Of a stretch of DNA of 7,225 nucleotides, positions 1-6,286 are shown piece by piece; positions within the stretch are counted from its first letter, which is position 1, and each line of letters starts with the position of its first letter. Source of the stretch: Bacteroidales bacterium (GTDB lineage Bacteria > Bacteroidota > Bacteroidia > Bacteroidales > UBA932); contig JAGDBY010000139.1 of assembly GCA_017958765.1 (NCBI GenBank), forward strand, positions 1 to 7,225, in the 5' to 3' direction. The notes beneath the pieces were generated by a model. The model was not told where the DNA came from. It was given only the letters and a program-made list of their open reading frames with translations, and ran no database searches. The position numbers and the translations under genes are program-made.

Positions 1-450
1 ATTCTACTTCCTGATCCTAAGTATCACAATGTAATGGTTACTCGCTTTGTGAATAACCTTATGCTACAGGGGAAGAAGAGTATCGCGTATTCTATTTTTT
101 ACGATGCCATTTATTTGGTAGGCGAGAAGATGAAAGATTCTGACAAGGCTCCGATAGAAATTTGGAAGAAAGCTTTGGAGAATATCACTCCGCAAGTTGA
201 GGTAAAGAGCCGCCGTGTCGGTGGTGCCAACTTCCAAGTTCCTACAGAGGTTCGTCCGGAGCGCAAAATCTCGATCAGTATGAAGAATATGGTACTCTAC
301 GCACGCAAACGTTCCGGCCACTCTATGGCAGAAAAGTTGGCTGCTGAAATTATAGCAGCGTACAATAACGAAGGTGCAGCCTTCAAGAGAAAAGAAGATA
401 TGCACAAGATGGCAGAAGCTAACAAAGCTTTTGCTCATTTCCGCTTCTAA
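1..450 (+). CDS. rpsG: 30S ribosomal protein S7 (5' end cut by window edge)
   Basis: S7 binds the 3' major domain of 16S rRNA, starts assembly of the 30S head and lines the E site. The reading frame is open from base 1 and begins ILLPDPKY, which matches the conserved S7 stretch usually preceded by about nine basic residues. The first in-frame ATG at 34 is therefore internal and the true start lies just upstream of the window. About 149 residues are present out of a usual 155-158. Visible family signatures are the central KSRRVGGANFQVPTE block, the SMAEKLAAEI helix, and the C-terminal KRKEDMHKMAEANKAFAHFRF-type tail, which ends at the expected place with TAA. It is followed by fusA after 18 nt, the usual str-operon order (rpsL would be expected upstream). 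Identification is secure. Confidence 0.97.
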   Translation: MLLPDPKYHNVMVTRFVNNLMLQGKKSIAYSIFYDAIYLVGEKMKDSDKAPIEIWKKALENITPQVEVKSRRVGGANFQVPTEVRPERKISISMKNMVLYARKRSGHSMAEKLAAEIIAAYNNEGAAFKRKEDMHKMAEANKAFAHFRF

Positions 451-468
451 TTATTCCGAGGTATTTAG

Positions 469-2589
469 ATGGCAAGAGACCTTAACTATACACGGAATAT
501 CGGCATAATGGCTCACATCGATGCCGGCAAAACCACCACTTCAGAGCGTATTCTGTACTACACGGGAAAAACTCACAAGATCGGTGAAGTGCACGACGGA
601 GCCGCTACGATGGACTGGATGATCCAGGAGCAGGAGCGTGGTATTACCATCACTTCTGCTGCTACCACCGCCTTCTGGAATTATGCCGGTGAAAAGTATC
701 AGATCAACCTGATAGACACTCCGGGTCACGTCGACTTCACCGTTGAGGTCGAGCGTTCTCTCCGTGTGCTTGACGGTGCGATCGCTACTTTCTGTGCAGT
801 AGGCAGGGTTCAACCCCAATCTGAGACCGTATGGCACCAGGCAGATAAGTACAGCGTACCTAAGATTGCCTACGTCAACAAGATGGACCGTACGGGAGCC
901 GATTTTCTTGCCGTTGTAGATGAAATCCGCGAAAAGCTCGGAGCCCGTCCTGTTCCTATCTGTCTGCCAATAGGCGAAGAAGAGGATTTTGCAGGTATTG
1001 TGGACTTGATTGGAATGAAAGCCATTTATTACAATCAGGACACAGATGAACTGATCAACTATGAGATCAAGGATATTCCTGCAGATATGAAGGACGAGGC
1101 GATTGAGTGGAGAGGTAAATTGATCGAGTCCATCGCTGAATACAACGATGACATTCTCGAGAAATTCTTCTCGGATCCCGATTCAATCGAGTCAGAAGAG
1201 ATAATCGCCACTTTGAGAAAAGCCACAATCAATATGTCGGTAGTTCCTACCTGCTGCGGCTCTTCTATAAAGAATAAAGGCATTCAGTTCCTTCTGGACG
1301 CTGTGATGAGGTATCTTCCGAGCCCTCTCGACAAAGGGAGCATCAAAGGTATCGATCCGCGTACCAACAGCGAAGTGGAGCGTCACCCTTCAGAGGATGA
1401 GCCGTTCTGCGCTTTGATATTCAAGATCGCTACCGATCCTTTCGTCGGCCACCTTGCTTTTATGAGAGCCTATTCAGGCAAACTCGACGCGGGCGCCATG
1501 GTTCTAAATACCAGATCCGGAAAGAAGGAACGTGTTGCAAGATTATACCAGATGCACTCCAACAAGCAGAATCCTATCCCTTGTATTGAGGCAGGCGACA
1601 TTTGCGCCGCTGTAGGATTCAAGGAGTTGCGTACGGGTGACACTATATGCAGAGAAGATAAACCGATTGTTCTGGAGTCTATGGTTTTCCCTGACCCGGT
1701 TATCAGCCTGGCGGTTGAGCCTAAAACACAGAACGACCTTGACAAATTGGGCCTTGCCCTTAGCAAACTGTCTGAAGAAGACCCTACTTTCACAGTCGAG
1801 ACTGACCTCGAATCAGGCCAGACCCTCATCAACGGAATGGGTGAGCTTCATCTGGACATCATCGTGGACCGTCTGCGCCGCGAGTTCGGCGTGGAAATCA
1901 ACCAAGGCGCCCCTCAGGTTAATTACAAAGAGGCCATCAAGGGAAGCTGCAAGCACCACGAAGTGTTCAAGAAACAGACCGGTGGCCGCGGTAAGTTCGC
2001 CGATATTGTCGTTGAGATATCTCCTGCAGATGAAGGTGTAACGGGACTTCAGTTTATCAACGAAGTCAAGGGCGGAAATATTCCGCAGGAGTTTATCCCT
2101 TCAGTTGAAAAAGGATTTAAGTCTGCTATGCAGAATGGCGTTTTGGCAGGTTTTGCTGTAACGTCGCTGAAAGTCCGCCTGCTCGATGGTAGTTTCCATC
2201 CTGTAGATTCGGATGCCCTCTCATTTGAGATCTGTGCAAGAATGGCCTTCCGTCACGCACTTGTGAACTGCTCACCTGTTCTGATGGAGCCTATTATGTC
2301 TCTCGAGGTTGTCACTCACGAAGAATATCTGGGTGATGTAGTGGGAGACCTTAACAGAAGGAGAGGCCAGATCACCGATATGGACTCAAAAGGCAATGCA
2401 AGAATAGTAAAGGCCAAAGTTCCTCTGGGAGAACAGTTCGGCTATGTTACCGTACTGCGTACCCTGACTTCCGGCCGCGCTACTAGCTCTATGGAGTTCA
2501 GCCATTACGCTGAGGTTCCTGAGGCTATAGCCAAGGAGGTTATCGAGAAGCACGTAGGTTCATTCTTCGGCAGACGTAATTTCGATTAA
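469..2589 (+). CDS. fusA: Translation elongation factor G (EF-G)
   Basis: EF-G is the GTPase that drives mRNA-tRNA translocation and, with RRF, ribosome recycling. The 706-residue protein is full length for the family. The G domain shows G1 AHIDAGKT (15-22), switch I RGITIT (57-62), G3 DTPGH (83-87, with the catalytic His87), G4 NKMD (137-140) and a G5-type GSS (264-266). Domains II-V follow, including GMGELHLDI in domain III, the GGRGKFAD segment of domain IV, and the domain IV tip GSFHPVDSD with His577, which reaches the decoding centre. The C-terminus carries a short basic/aromatic tail (GSFFGRRNFD). A GAGG lies 7 nt before the ATG, a usable Shine-Dalgarno although this phylum often does without one. 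One oddity is Arg113 in CAVGRVQPQSE, where EF-G proteins nearly always have Gly. Its place between rpsG and rpsJ marks it as the housekeeping copy. Confidence 0.98.
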   Translation: MARDLNYTRNIGIMAHIDAGKTTTSERILYYTGKTHKIGEVHDGAATMDWMIQEQERGITITSAATTAFWNYAGEKYQINLIDTPGHVDFTVEVERSLRVLDGAIATFCAVGRVQPQSETVWHQADKYSVPKIAYVNKMDRTGADFLAVVDEIREKLGARPVPICLPIGEEEDFAGIVDLIGMKAIYYNQDTDELINYEIKDIPADMKDEAIEWRGKLIESIAEYNDDILEKFFSDPDSIESEEIIATLRKATINMSVVPTCCGSSIKNKGIQFLLDAVMRYLPSPLDKGSIKGIDPRTNSEVERHPSEDEPFCALIFKIATDPFVGHLAFMRAYSGKLDAGAMVLNTRSGKKERVARLYQMHSNKQNPIPCIEAGDICAAVGFKELRTGDTICREDKPIVLESMVFPDPVISLAVEPKTQNDLDKLGLALSKLSEEDPTFTVETDLESGQTLINGMGELHLDIIVDRLRREFGVEINQGAPQVNYKEAIKGSCKHHEVFKKQTGGRGKFADIVVEISPADEGVTGLQFINEVKGGNIPQEFIPSVEKGFKSAMQNGVLAGFAVTSLKVRLLDGSFHPVDSDALSFEICARMAFRHALVNCSPVLMEPIMSLEVVTHEEYLGDVVGDLNRRRGQITDMDSKGNARIVKAKVPLGEQFGYVTVLRTLTSGRATSSMEFSHYAEVPEAIAKEVIEKHVGSFFGRRNFD

Positions 2590-2608
2590 ATGATAAAAAA
2601 ATAGTATA

Positions 2609-2914
2609 ATGAGCCAAAAAATCAGAATTAAATTGAAATCTTACGATCACGCATTGGTTGACAAGTCAGCCGATAAGATCGTTAAGACTGTAAAGGCTAC
2701 AGGTGCTGTGGTTAGCGGTCCTATTCCACTTCCTACAGACAAGAAGATCTTTACTGTCAATCGTTCGACTTTCGTTAACAAGAAAGCTCGCGAACAATTC
2801 GAACTCAACTCATTCCGCAGACTGCTCGACATCTATAACTCAACTCCTAAAACAGTTGACGCTTTGATGAAACTCGAGCTTCCGAGCGGTGTTGACGTAG
2901 AGATTAAAGTTTAA
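2609..2914 (+). CDS. rpsJ: 30S ribosomal protein S10
   Basis: S10 is a 30S head protein, and in bacteria it also serves as NusE in transcription antitermination. At 101 residues it has the standard length. It starts with KIRIKLKSYDHALVDKSA, carries the GPIPLPTDKKIFTVNRS segment of the long loop that threads into the 30S head, and ends VDALMKLELPSGVDVEIKV, all diagnostic of S10 and close to Bacteroidales versions. It begins 19 nt after the fusA stop. That spacer is A-rich (run of seven A at 2594-2600) with no Shine-Dalgarno, as is common in this phylum. Unusually, the gene is not followed by rplC and the rest of the S10 operon: a tRNA gene and a terminator come next. Confidence 0.98.
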   Translation: MSQKIRIKLKSYDHALVDKSADKIVKTVKATGAVVSGPIPLPTDKKIFTVNRSTFVNKKAREQFELNSFRRLLDIYNSTPKTVDALMKLELPSGVDVEIKV

Positions 2915-2925
2915 GACTTTTATCG

Positions 2926-2999
2926 GGTCCCATAGCTCAGTTGGTTAGAGCATCTGACTCATAATCAGGGGGTCGCAGGATCATGCCCTGCTGGGACCA
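2926..2999 (+). tRNA. tRNA with CAU anticodon (elongator Met or lysidine-modified Ile2)
   Basis: A complete cloverleaf can be folded by hand. The 7-bp acceptor stem is GGTCCCA (2926-2932) with TGGGACC (2992-2998), and the discriminator is A2999. The D stem is GCTC/GAGC with a G18-G19 loop. The anticodon stem is 2953-2957 with 2965-2969 (one U-G pair) around loop CTCATAA, giving anticodon CAT at 2960-2962. The variable loop has 5 nt and the T stem is GCAGG/CCTGC. No CCA is encoded. It is not the initiator: position 1 pairs with 72 and the three GC pairs in the anticodon stem are absent. Pairs C4-G69 and C5-G68 resemble those favoured by TilS in E. coli tRNA-Ile2, so an AUA-reading Ile2 is a real alternative to elongator Met. 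The T loop is ATCATGC, where A54/U58 replaces the normal T54/A58. The gene lies 11 bp after rpsJ and is probably cut out of the operon transcript. Confidence 0.9.
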
Positions 3000-3000
3000 C

Positions 3001-3026
3001 AAAAGGCCGGAGCAATCCGGCCTTTT
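3001..3026. terminator. Bidirectional intrinsic terminator shared by the str operon and the convergent lipid cluster
   Basis: This is a perfect 10-bp inverted repeat, AAAAGGCCGG and CCGGCCTTTT, around a 6-nt loop (AGCAAT). The six inner pairs are all G/C and the stem is flanked by an A4 and a T4 tract, so the structure works as a rho-independent terminator on both strands, though the U tracts are short. On the plus strand it starts 1 nt after the tRNA discriminator base. On the minus strand it starts 1 nt after the stop codon of the acyltransferase gene. No other terminator separates the two convergent units. Confidence 0.88.
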
Positions 3027-3027
3027 G

Positions 3028-4404
3028 TTATTTCTTAGAGAATTCCGTCATCTGACGGTGCAATTCTGCGGCAATTATCTGTTTGCTCTCTGTGGCGTCC
3101 AGGTCGGGATTGAACCTGACAGCTTCCCCTATGCGGAACTGACGCTTCTTCTTGTCAATATAGACCGGGTAGAAGAGCAGGCTTTTACCGCATTTGTCGA
3201 AATAGACTTTGCCCAGGTGGGCGAATCCGGTGTAGAATGAACGGATGCTCTCGTCGGATGACTGAGTGATCTCCCCTTTGCCCGGAGTCTCAGGGAAAAT
3301 GAGGAGGTTGTCACCTTCCTGAAGGGCCTGAAGGCTTACGATGAACGTGGTGAGAACTTCCCTGGAAGTCCCTCTTCTGACCGGGACAGGGTTGAAGGAG
3401 TTGAGGGCCCAGCAGGTGAAGCGGGTGGCCGCATCTATCATCTTTCCTCCAAGAAACTTTCCGAAAAAGCGAGGCAGGGCGCGCAGGGTGTGGGAGATAT
3501 TCTTGCGGGCTACGTCATAGTCGAGCATCTCGTCGTGAATCCAAACCCTGTAGTAGGTCGGGAGATAAGTCACTGCCGATACCGGCCCGTTGATGGCGTC
3601 GTGGTTGCACACGAATACCGAAGGAAAGTCGCCGTGGGAGAGATTCTCCTTGCCCACTATTTTCAGCCGGAGCAGGGCCTTGAGAGAAGTGCTGATGATC
3701 TTCACCCCGTAGCGCATATTGTAAGGCTCTATAAGCTTCTTTTCTAAGTCTTTCTTTATCAGCTCGTTGTCGGAGAAATAGGTAACATAGTCCACCAACT
3801 TCTCCCTGGTTCTGAAGTCCAGCGGCTGATTGTACCCGGCAACTACAGCCACATACATTATCACCGAGAGAATAAGGACGGCGACCCACTGCAGAGACGG
3901 GAGGAAAATGTTGAAGGCGACAATTGCCGCAGCCGTGATTATTGAGATGCAGGCAGATGTCGCAGAAAGATTCCGGTTGAGTTTCTGAAGGACTTTCTCA
4001 TCAATGAACAATCTGAAATCCCGCTTAAAACCCTCCGTAGCAGCCTTTATGGCGCCGGCGCTGAATCCGGCGACTATGGTCCAGAGGGTCTGGGCGACGC
4101 TAGTACGGGACAGGAACAGAAGGGCGGCTGAGACAATCCAGATGACCCCTCCGGCGATAAAACGCCACAGCACCACTTCCGGTTTGTACAGAGAGAAGAA
4201 TCTGTATCCGACTGCGAGGGAAGCGGCGAAGAGGAATACCCAAACAGACAGCGGGGCATACCAATATTTAATAAGGGAGACCCCGTGGGTGAAGACATAC
4301 TGATACAGGAACAGCGCGACCACTCCGCAGATTGCAGCGGAAGCGAGCGTCGTCATTCTGTAAAATATCCTGTAGGATGCAGGGCTATTTGTCTTGCGGG
4401 ACAT
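3028..4404 (-). CDS. Membrane protein with six predicted N-terminal helices and a C-terminal PlsC-like acyltransferase domain
   Basis: The 458-residue product appears to have two parts. Residues 17-191 contain about six hydrophobic segments (near 17-39, 47-70, 77-99, 103-126, 145-168, 171-191). Residues 240-455 look like a lysophospholipid (PlsC/LPLAT-type) acyltransferase domain, with NHDAINGP at 267-274, PVRRG at 341-345 and IFPET at 369-373, which correspond to the catalytic, acceptor-binding and third family blocks. The expected HX4D motif reads HX4G here (His268, Gly273). Related NHxxxxGP forms may exist as a subgroup, so this is not proof of inactivity. The likely role is transfer of an acyl chain to a lyso- or head-group-modified lipid at the inner membrane; the substrate is unknown. 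The ATG at 4404 overlaps the end of the GtrA gene by 20 nt and has an AAGG about 8 nt upstream. It is the last gene of the minus-strand cluster. Confidence 0.8.
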   Translation of the reverse strand: MSRKTNSPASYRIFYRMTTLASAAICGVVALFLYQYVFTHGVSLIKYWYAPLSVWVFLFAASLAVGYRFFSLYKPEVVLWRFIAGGVIWIVSAALLFLSRTSVAQTLWTIVAGFSAGAIKAATEGFKRDFRLFIDEKVLQKLNRNLSATSACISIITAAAIVAFNIFLPSLQWVAVLILSVIMYVAVVAGYNQPLDFRTREKLVDYVTYFSDNELIKKDLEKKLIEPYNMRYGVKIISTSLKALLRLKIVGKENLSHGDFPSVFVCNHDAINGPVSAVTYLPTYYRVWIHDEMLDYDVARKNISHTLRALPRFFGKFLGGKMIDAATRFTCWALNSFNPVPVRRGTSREVLTTFIVSLQALQEGDNLLIFPETPGKGEITQSSDESIRSFYTGFAHLGKVYFDKCGKSLLFYPVYIDKKKRQFRIGEAVRFNPDLDATESKQIIAAELHRQMTEFSKK

Positions 4405-4846
4405 CTTGGACCTTTTTATGTCTTGTCTTAAAAATAATCTTGTCGTTCAAAATAAAGTTGATGAATCCTGTGATGGCAAGCGCTATCAGGTTACACCATA
4501 CCACGTCCAGTTTGGTGATAAACTGCACCTGAAGCAGCAGGATCATCTTCAGAAAGAAAGTGGCGGTATAGGAGGCATTGTAAGCCAGAAATCTCTTCAT
4601 CAGAGGTTTGAATCCGAGCCCTTTGATTCTGTCCTTAAAGACAAACCTTGAAACAACCAGAAAGTTTACGAAGTTGGCGCACTCGAAGGAGATGAGCGGG
4701 GAGAGAATGTTCTCGGCTGCGTAACCGTTGAAGAGAAGGTGGGAGCATATCCAAAGAACTACGGTGTCGGTGATGATGCCGGCCAGATTTGAGATGCTCT
4801 GTTTGACGAACCTTATGGAAGTCTCTTTAAATGGTTCACTGCTCAT
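4385..4846 (-). CDS. GtrA-family four-helix membrane protein
   Basis: GtrA-family (PF04138) proteins are small inner-membrane proteins linked to moving or presenting polyprenyl-linked sugars, and they often sit beside glycosyltransferases or lipid enzymes. The 153-residue product has four predicted membrane segments (about 19-38, 47-66, 87-110, 115-134). It also shows the paired family signature: an N-F-x-x-S-R-F-V-F stretch after helix 2 (61-70) and G-F-I-N-F-I-L-N-D-K at the end of helix 4 (127-136). I chose the ATG at 4846. A TTG at 4888 would add 14 residues but lies upstream of a likely -7 promoter box, so it would fall outside a transcript made from that promoter. Its stop overlaps the acyltransferase start by 20 nt, which suggests translational coupling. 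No glycosyltransferase is visible in the window, so its substrate may be a lipid made by the neighbouring enzymes; that is inference. Confidence 0.85.
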   Translation of the reverse strand: MSSEPFKETSIRFVKQSISNLAGIITDTVVLWICSHLLFNGYAAENILSPLISFECANFVNFLVVSRFVFKDRIKGLGFKPLMKRFLAYNASYTATFFLKMILLLQVQFITKLDVVWCNLIALAITGFINFILNDKIIFKTRHKKVQDVPQDK

Positions 4847-4875
4847 CAAATGTTGAGGTTTCAGGTTTAGGGTTG

Positions 4876-4909
4876 CAAAAGTACGCAATTACAATAACAT
4901 AGAAAACAA
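4876..4909 (-). promoter_or_regulatory. Possible internal Bacteroidota promoter for the GtrA and acyltransferase genes
   Basis: Read on the minus strand, TACTTTTG (4883 down to 4876) is an exact match to the Bacteroidota -7 consensus TAnnTTTG. A TTG at 4909-4907 lies 23 bp upstream, at the long end of the spacing reported for these promoters. Transcription would start near 4871, leaving a leader of about 25 nt before the GtrA ATG at 4846. The element sits in the only real gap (42 bp) of the four-gene cluster, with its -33 half inside the 3' end of the phospholipase D gene. The -7 box is persuasive; the -33 box is weak. Confidence 0.45.
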
Positions 4910-6286
4910 TCTGGCGAACGACTCGTTCAGTTTTTCTATCTGAGGCCTCTGCTGCCACTCTTCGAGAAAGACCTGCGTGCTGTTCTCGGAGTCCTTCAGA
5001 AATGCTTTGCGAAGGGTTGTGGCCACCTCTTCATTATAGAAGAATCCGTTCACCTCGAAGTCCTGTTCGAAACTCCTCACGTCGATATTGGTAGAGCCGA
5101 TTGTAGATACCTGATCATCCACCACGATAGTCTTGGAGTGCATATAGCCGCCGTTGTAGAAGAATACCTTCACGCCGGCTATCAGGGCGGATTCTACATA
5201 GGACCTTGTCGCAAGAGGAGTCAGGGCTCCGCGGTCTCCCCTGTACGGGATAATGATTCTCACATCCACACCAGAAAGGGCGGCATTTCTGAGGGCCATC
5301 ATAAAGGTCTCGGTAGGGATGAAGTACGGAGACTCGAGATATACATACTTCTTGGCCTGAGAGATGAGGCTTATCATACCCTGCATCGTCACGTGCCATT
5401 CGTCCATCACCCCGGAAGTGGCAATCTGCATCTGCACGTTTCCCTCAGGTTTATATGCCGGATAATACATCTCCACATCCTTGATGGAGCGTTTCGAGGT
5501 GAACAGCCAGTCCACCAGGAACGATGTCTGAAGCTCCGAAGCGGCAGGGCCTCTGACACGGAAGTGGGTGTCTCTCCAGTTGCCTCCGCGTATCCCCACA
5601 GAATAACGTTCGGCAATGTTCATACCGCCGCAGTAGGCTATGTTGCCGTCGATAACTACGACTTTGCGGTGGTTCCGGTAGTTGGTATTGCTGGACAGAA
5701 ACGGGATAATGACCTTGAGAAACGGCTGTACCTGAATGCCCTTTTTCTTCATCCTTCTGTAGAACGGTTTCCTGATCAGGTTGGCGGCATCGTCGTAGAG
5801 CACTTTCACGTCCACTCCCTTGGACGCTCTCTCAGCCATTATCTCGGCCAGCGCCCGTCCGATAGGGTCGTCTTCAATCTTGAAAAACTGGAAGTTGATG
5901 TGGTTTTTGGCGTTGCGCATATCCTCGGCCAGGGAGGCGAACATAGAGTTGAAGTCGGTAAATACCGTTACTTCGTTTCCTCCCAGCGGGATGGCCTTGT
6001 TGGTCATCTGGAGCAGCTTGCTGGTCTCATTCTCTATATTGACTATGCTGTCGATATAGTTGTTCAGGGTATGCTGCTTGAAGGAGTCGAGCTGCTCGTC
6101 GTTCACCAGGCGGTCCTTCTTCTTGTTGATCCCGAAGAGGAAGTAGAGAATAAGGCCCAGCACCGGCAAAAGTATCAGCACGAGAATCCATGCAAGGGTT
6201 TTTACCGGGTGTCTGTTCTCGGCTATGACAGTCACTACAAGGCTGAGTATAACCGTAAACAGAATGACTATGAGCCAGAGGTCCAT
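4889..6286 (-). CDS. cls: Cardiolipin synthase-type phospholipase D enzyme
   Basis: Bacterial PLD-type cardiolipin synthases join two phosphatidylglycerol molecules (or PG and another phospholipid) into cardiolipin with release of the head-group alcohol, at the inner membrane. The 465-residue protein has the full architecture. Two N-terminal membrane helices (about 3-21 and 31-52) form the PLD N-terminal anchor. Two HxKxxxxD catalytic motifs follow, at His206/Lys208/Asp213 and His383/Lys385/Asp390, each followed by a GGMN or GSTN stretch. The ESPYFIP segment (318-324) is typical of this family. The length is close to the usual 475-510. The ATG overlaps the stop of the upstream CDP-alcohol phosphatidyltransferase by one base (TAATG), so the two are very likely co-translated. 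Other PLD-family phospholipid transferases remain possible, since substrate choice cannot be read from the motifs. Confidence 0.9.
   Translation of the reverse strand: MDLWLIVILFTVILSLVVTVIAENRHPVKTLAWILVLILLPVLGLILYFLFGINKKKDRLVNDEQLDSFKQHTLNNYIDSIVNIENETSKLLQMTNKAIPLGGNEVTVFTDFNSMFASLAEDMRNAKNHINFQFFKIEDDPIGRALAEIMAERASKGVDVKVLYDDAANLIRKPFYRRMKKKGIQVQPFLKVIIPFLSSNTNYRNHRKVVVIDGNIAYCGGMNIAERYSVGIRGGNWRDTHFRVRGPAASELQTSFLVDWLFTSKRSIKDVEMYYPAYKPEGNVQMQIATSGVMDEWHVTMQGMISLISQAKKYVYLESPYFIPTETFMMALRNAALSGVDVRIIIPYRGDRGALTPLATRSYVESALIAGVKVFFYNGGYMHSKTIVVDDQVSTIGSTNIDVRSFEQDFEVNGFFYNEEVATTLRKAFLKDSENSTQVFLEEWQQRPQIEKLNESFARLFSMLL

Noticed and set aside
34..36. ATG at 34 as the start of rpsG
   Set aside because: The frame is open to base 1 and the 11 preceding residues match the conserved S7 N-terminal region, so this Met is internal.
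2926..2999. Initiator tRNA-fMet
   Set aside because: Position 1 pairs normally with 72 and the anticodon stem lacks the three consecutive G-C pairs of initiators.
2983..3240. Plus-strand open frame running from the tRNA through the terminator
   Set aside because: It begins inside the tRNA T arm and crosses the terminator hairpin; the rest is antisense to the acyltransferase gene.
4847..4888. TTG start giving a 167-residue GtrA protein
   Set aside because: The TTG lies upstream of the likely -7 promoter box, and the extra 14 residues have no family support. The ATG at 4846 gives a normal GtrA protein.
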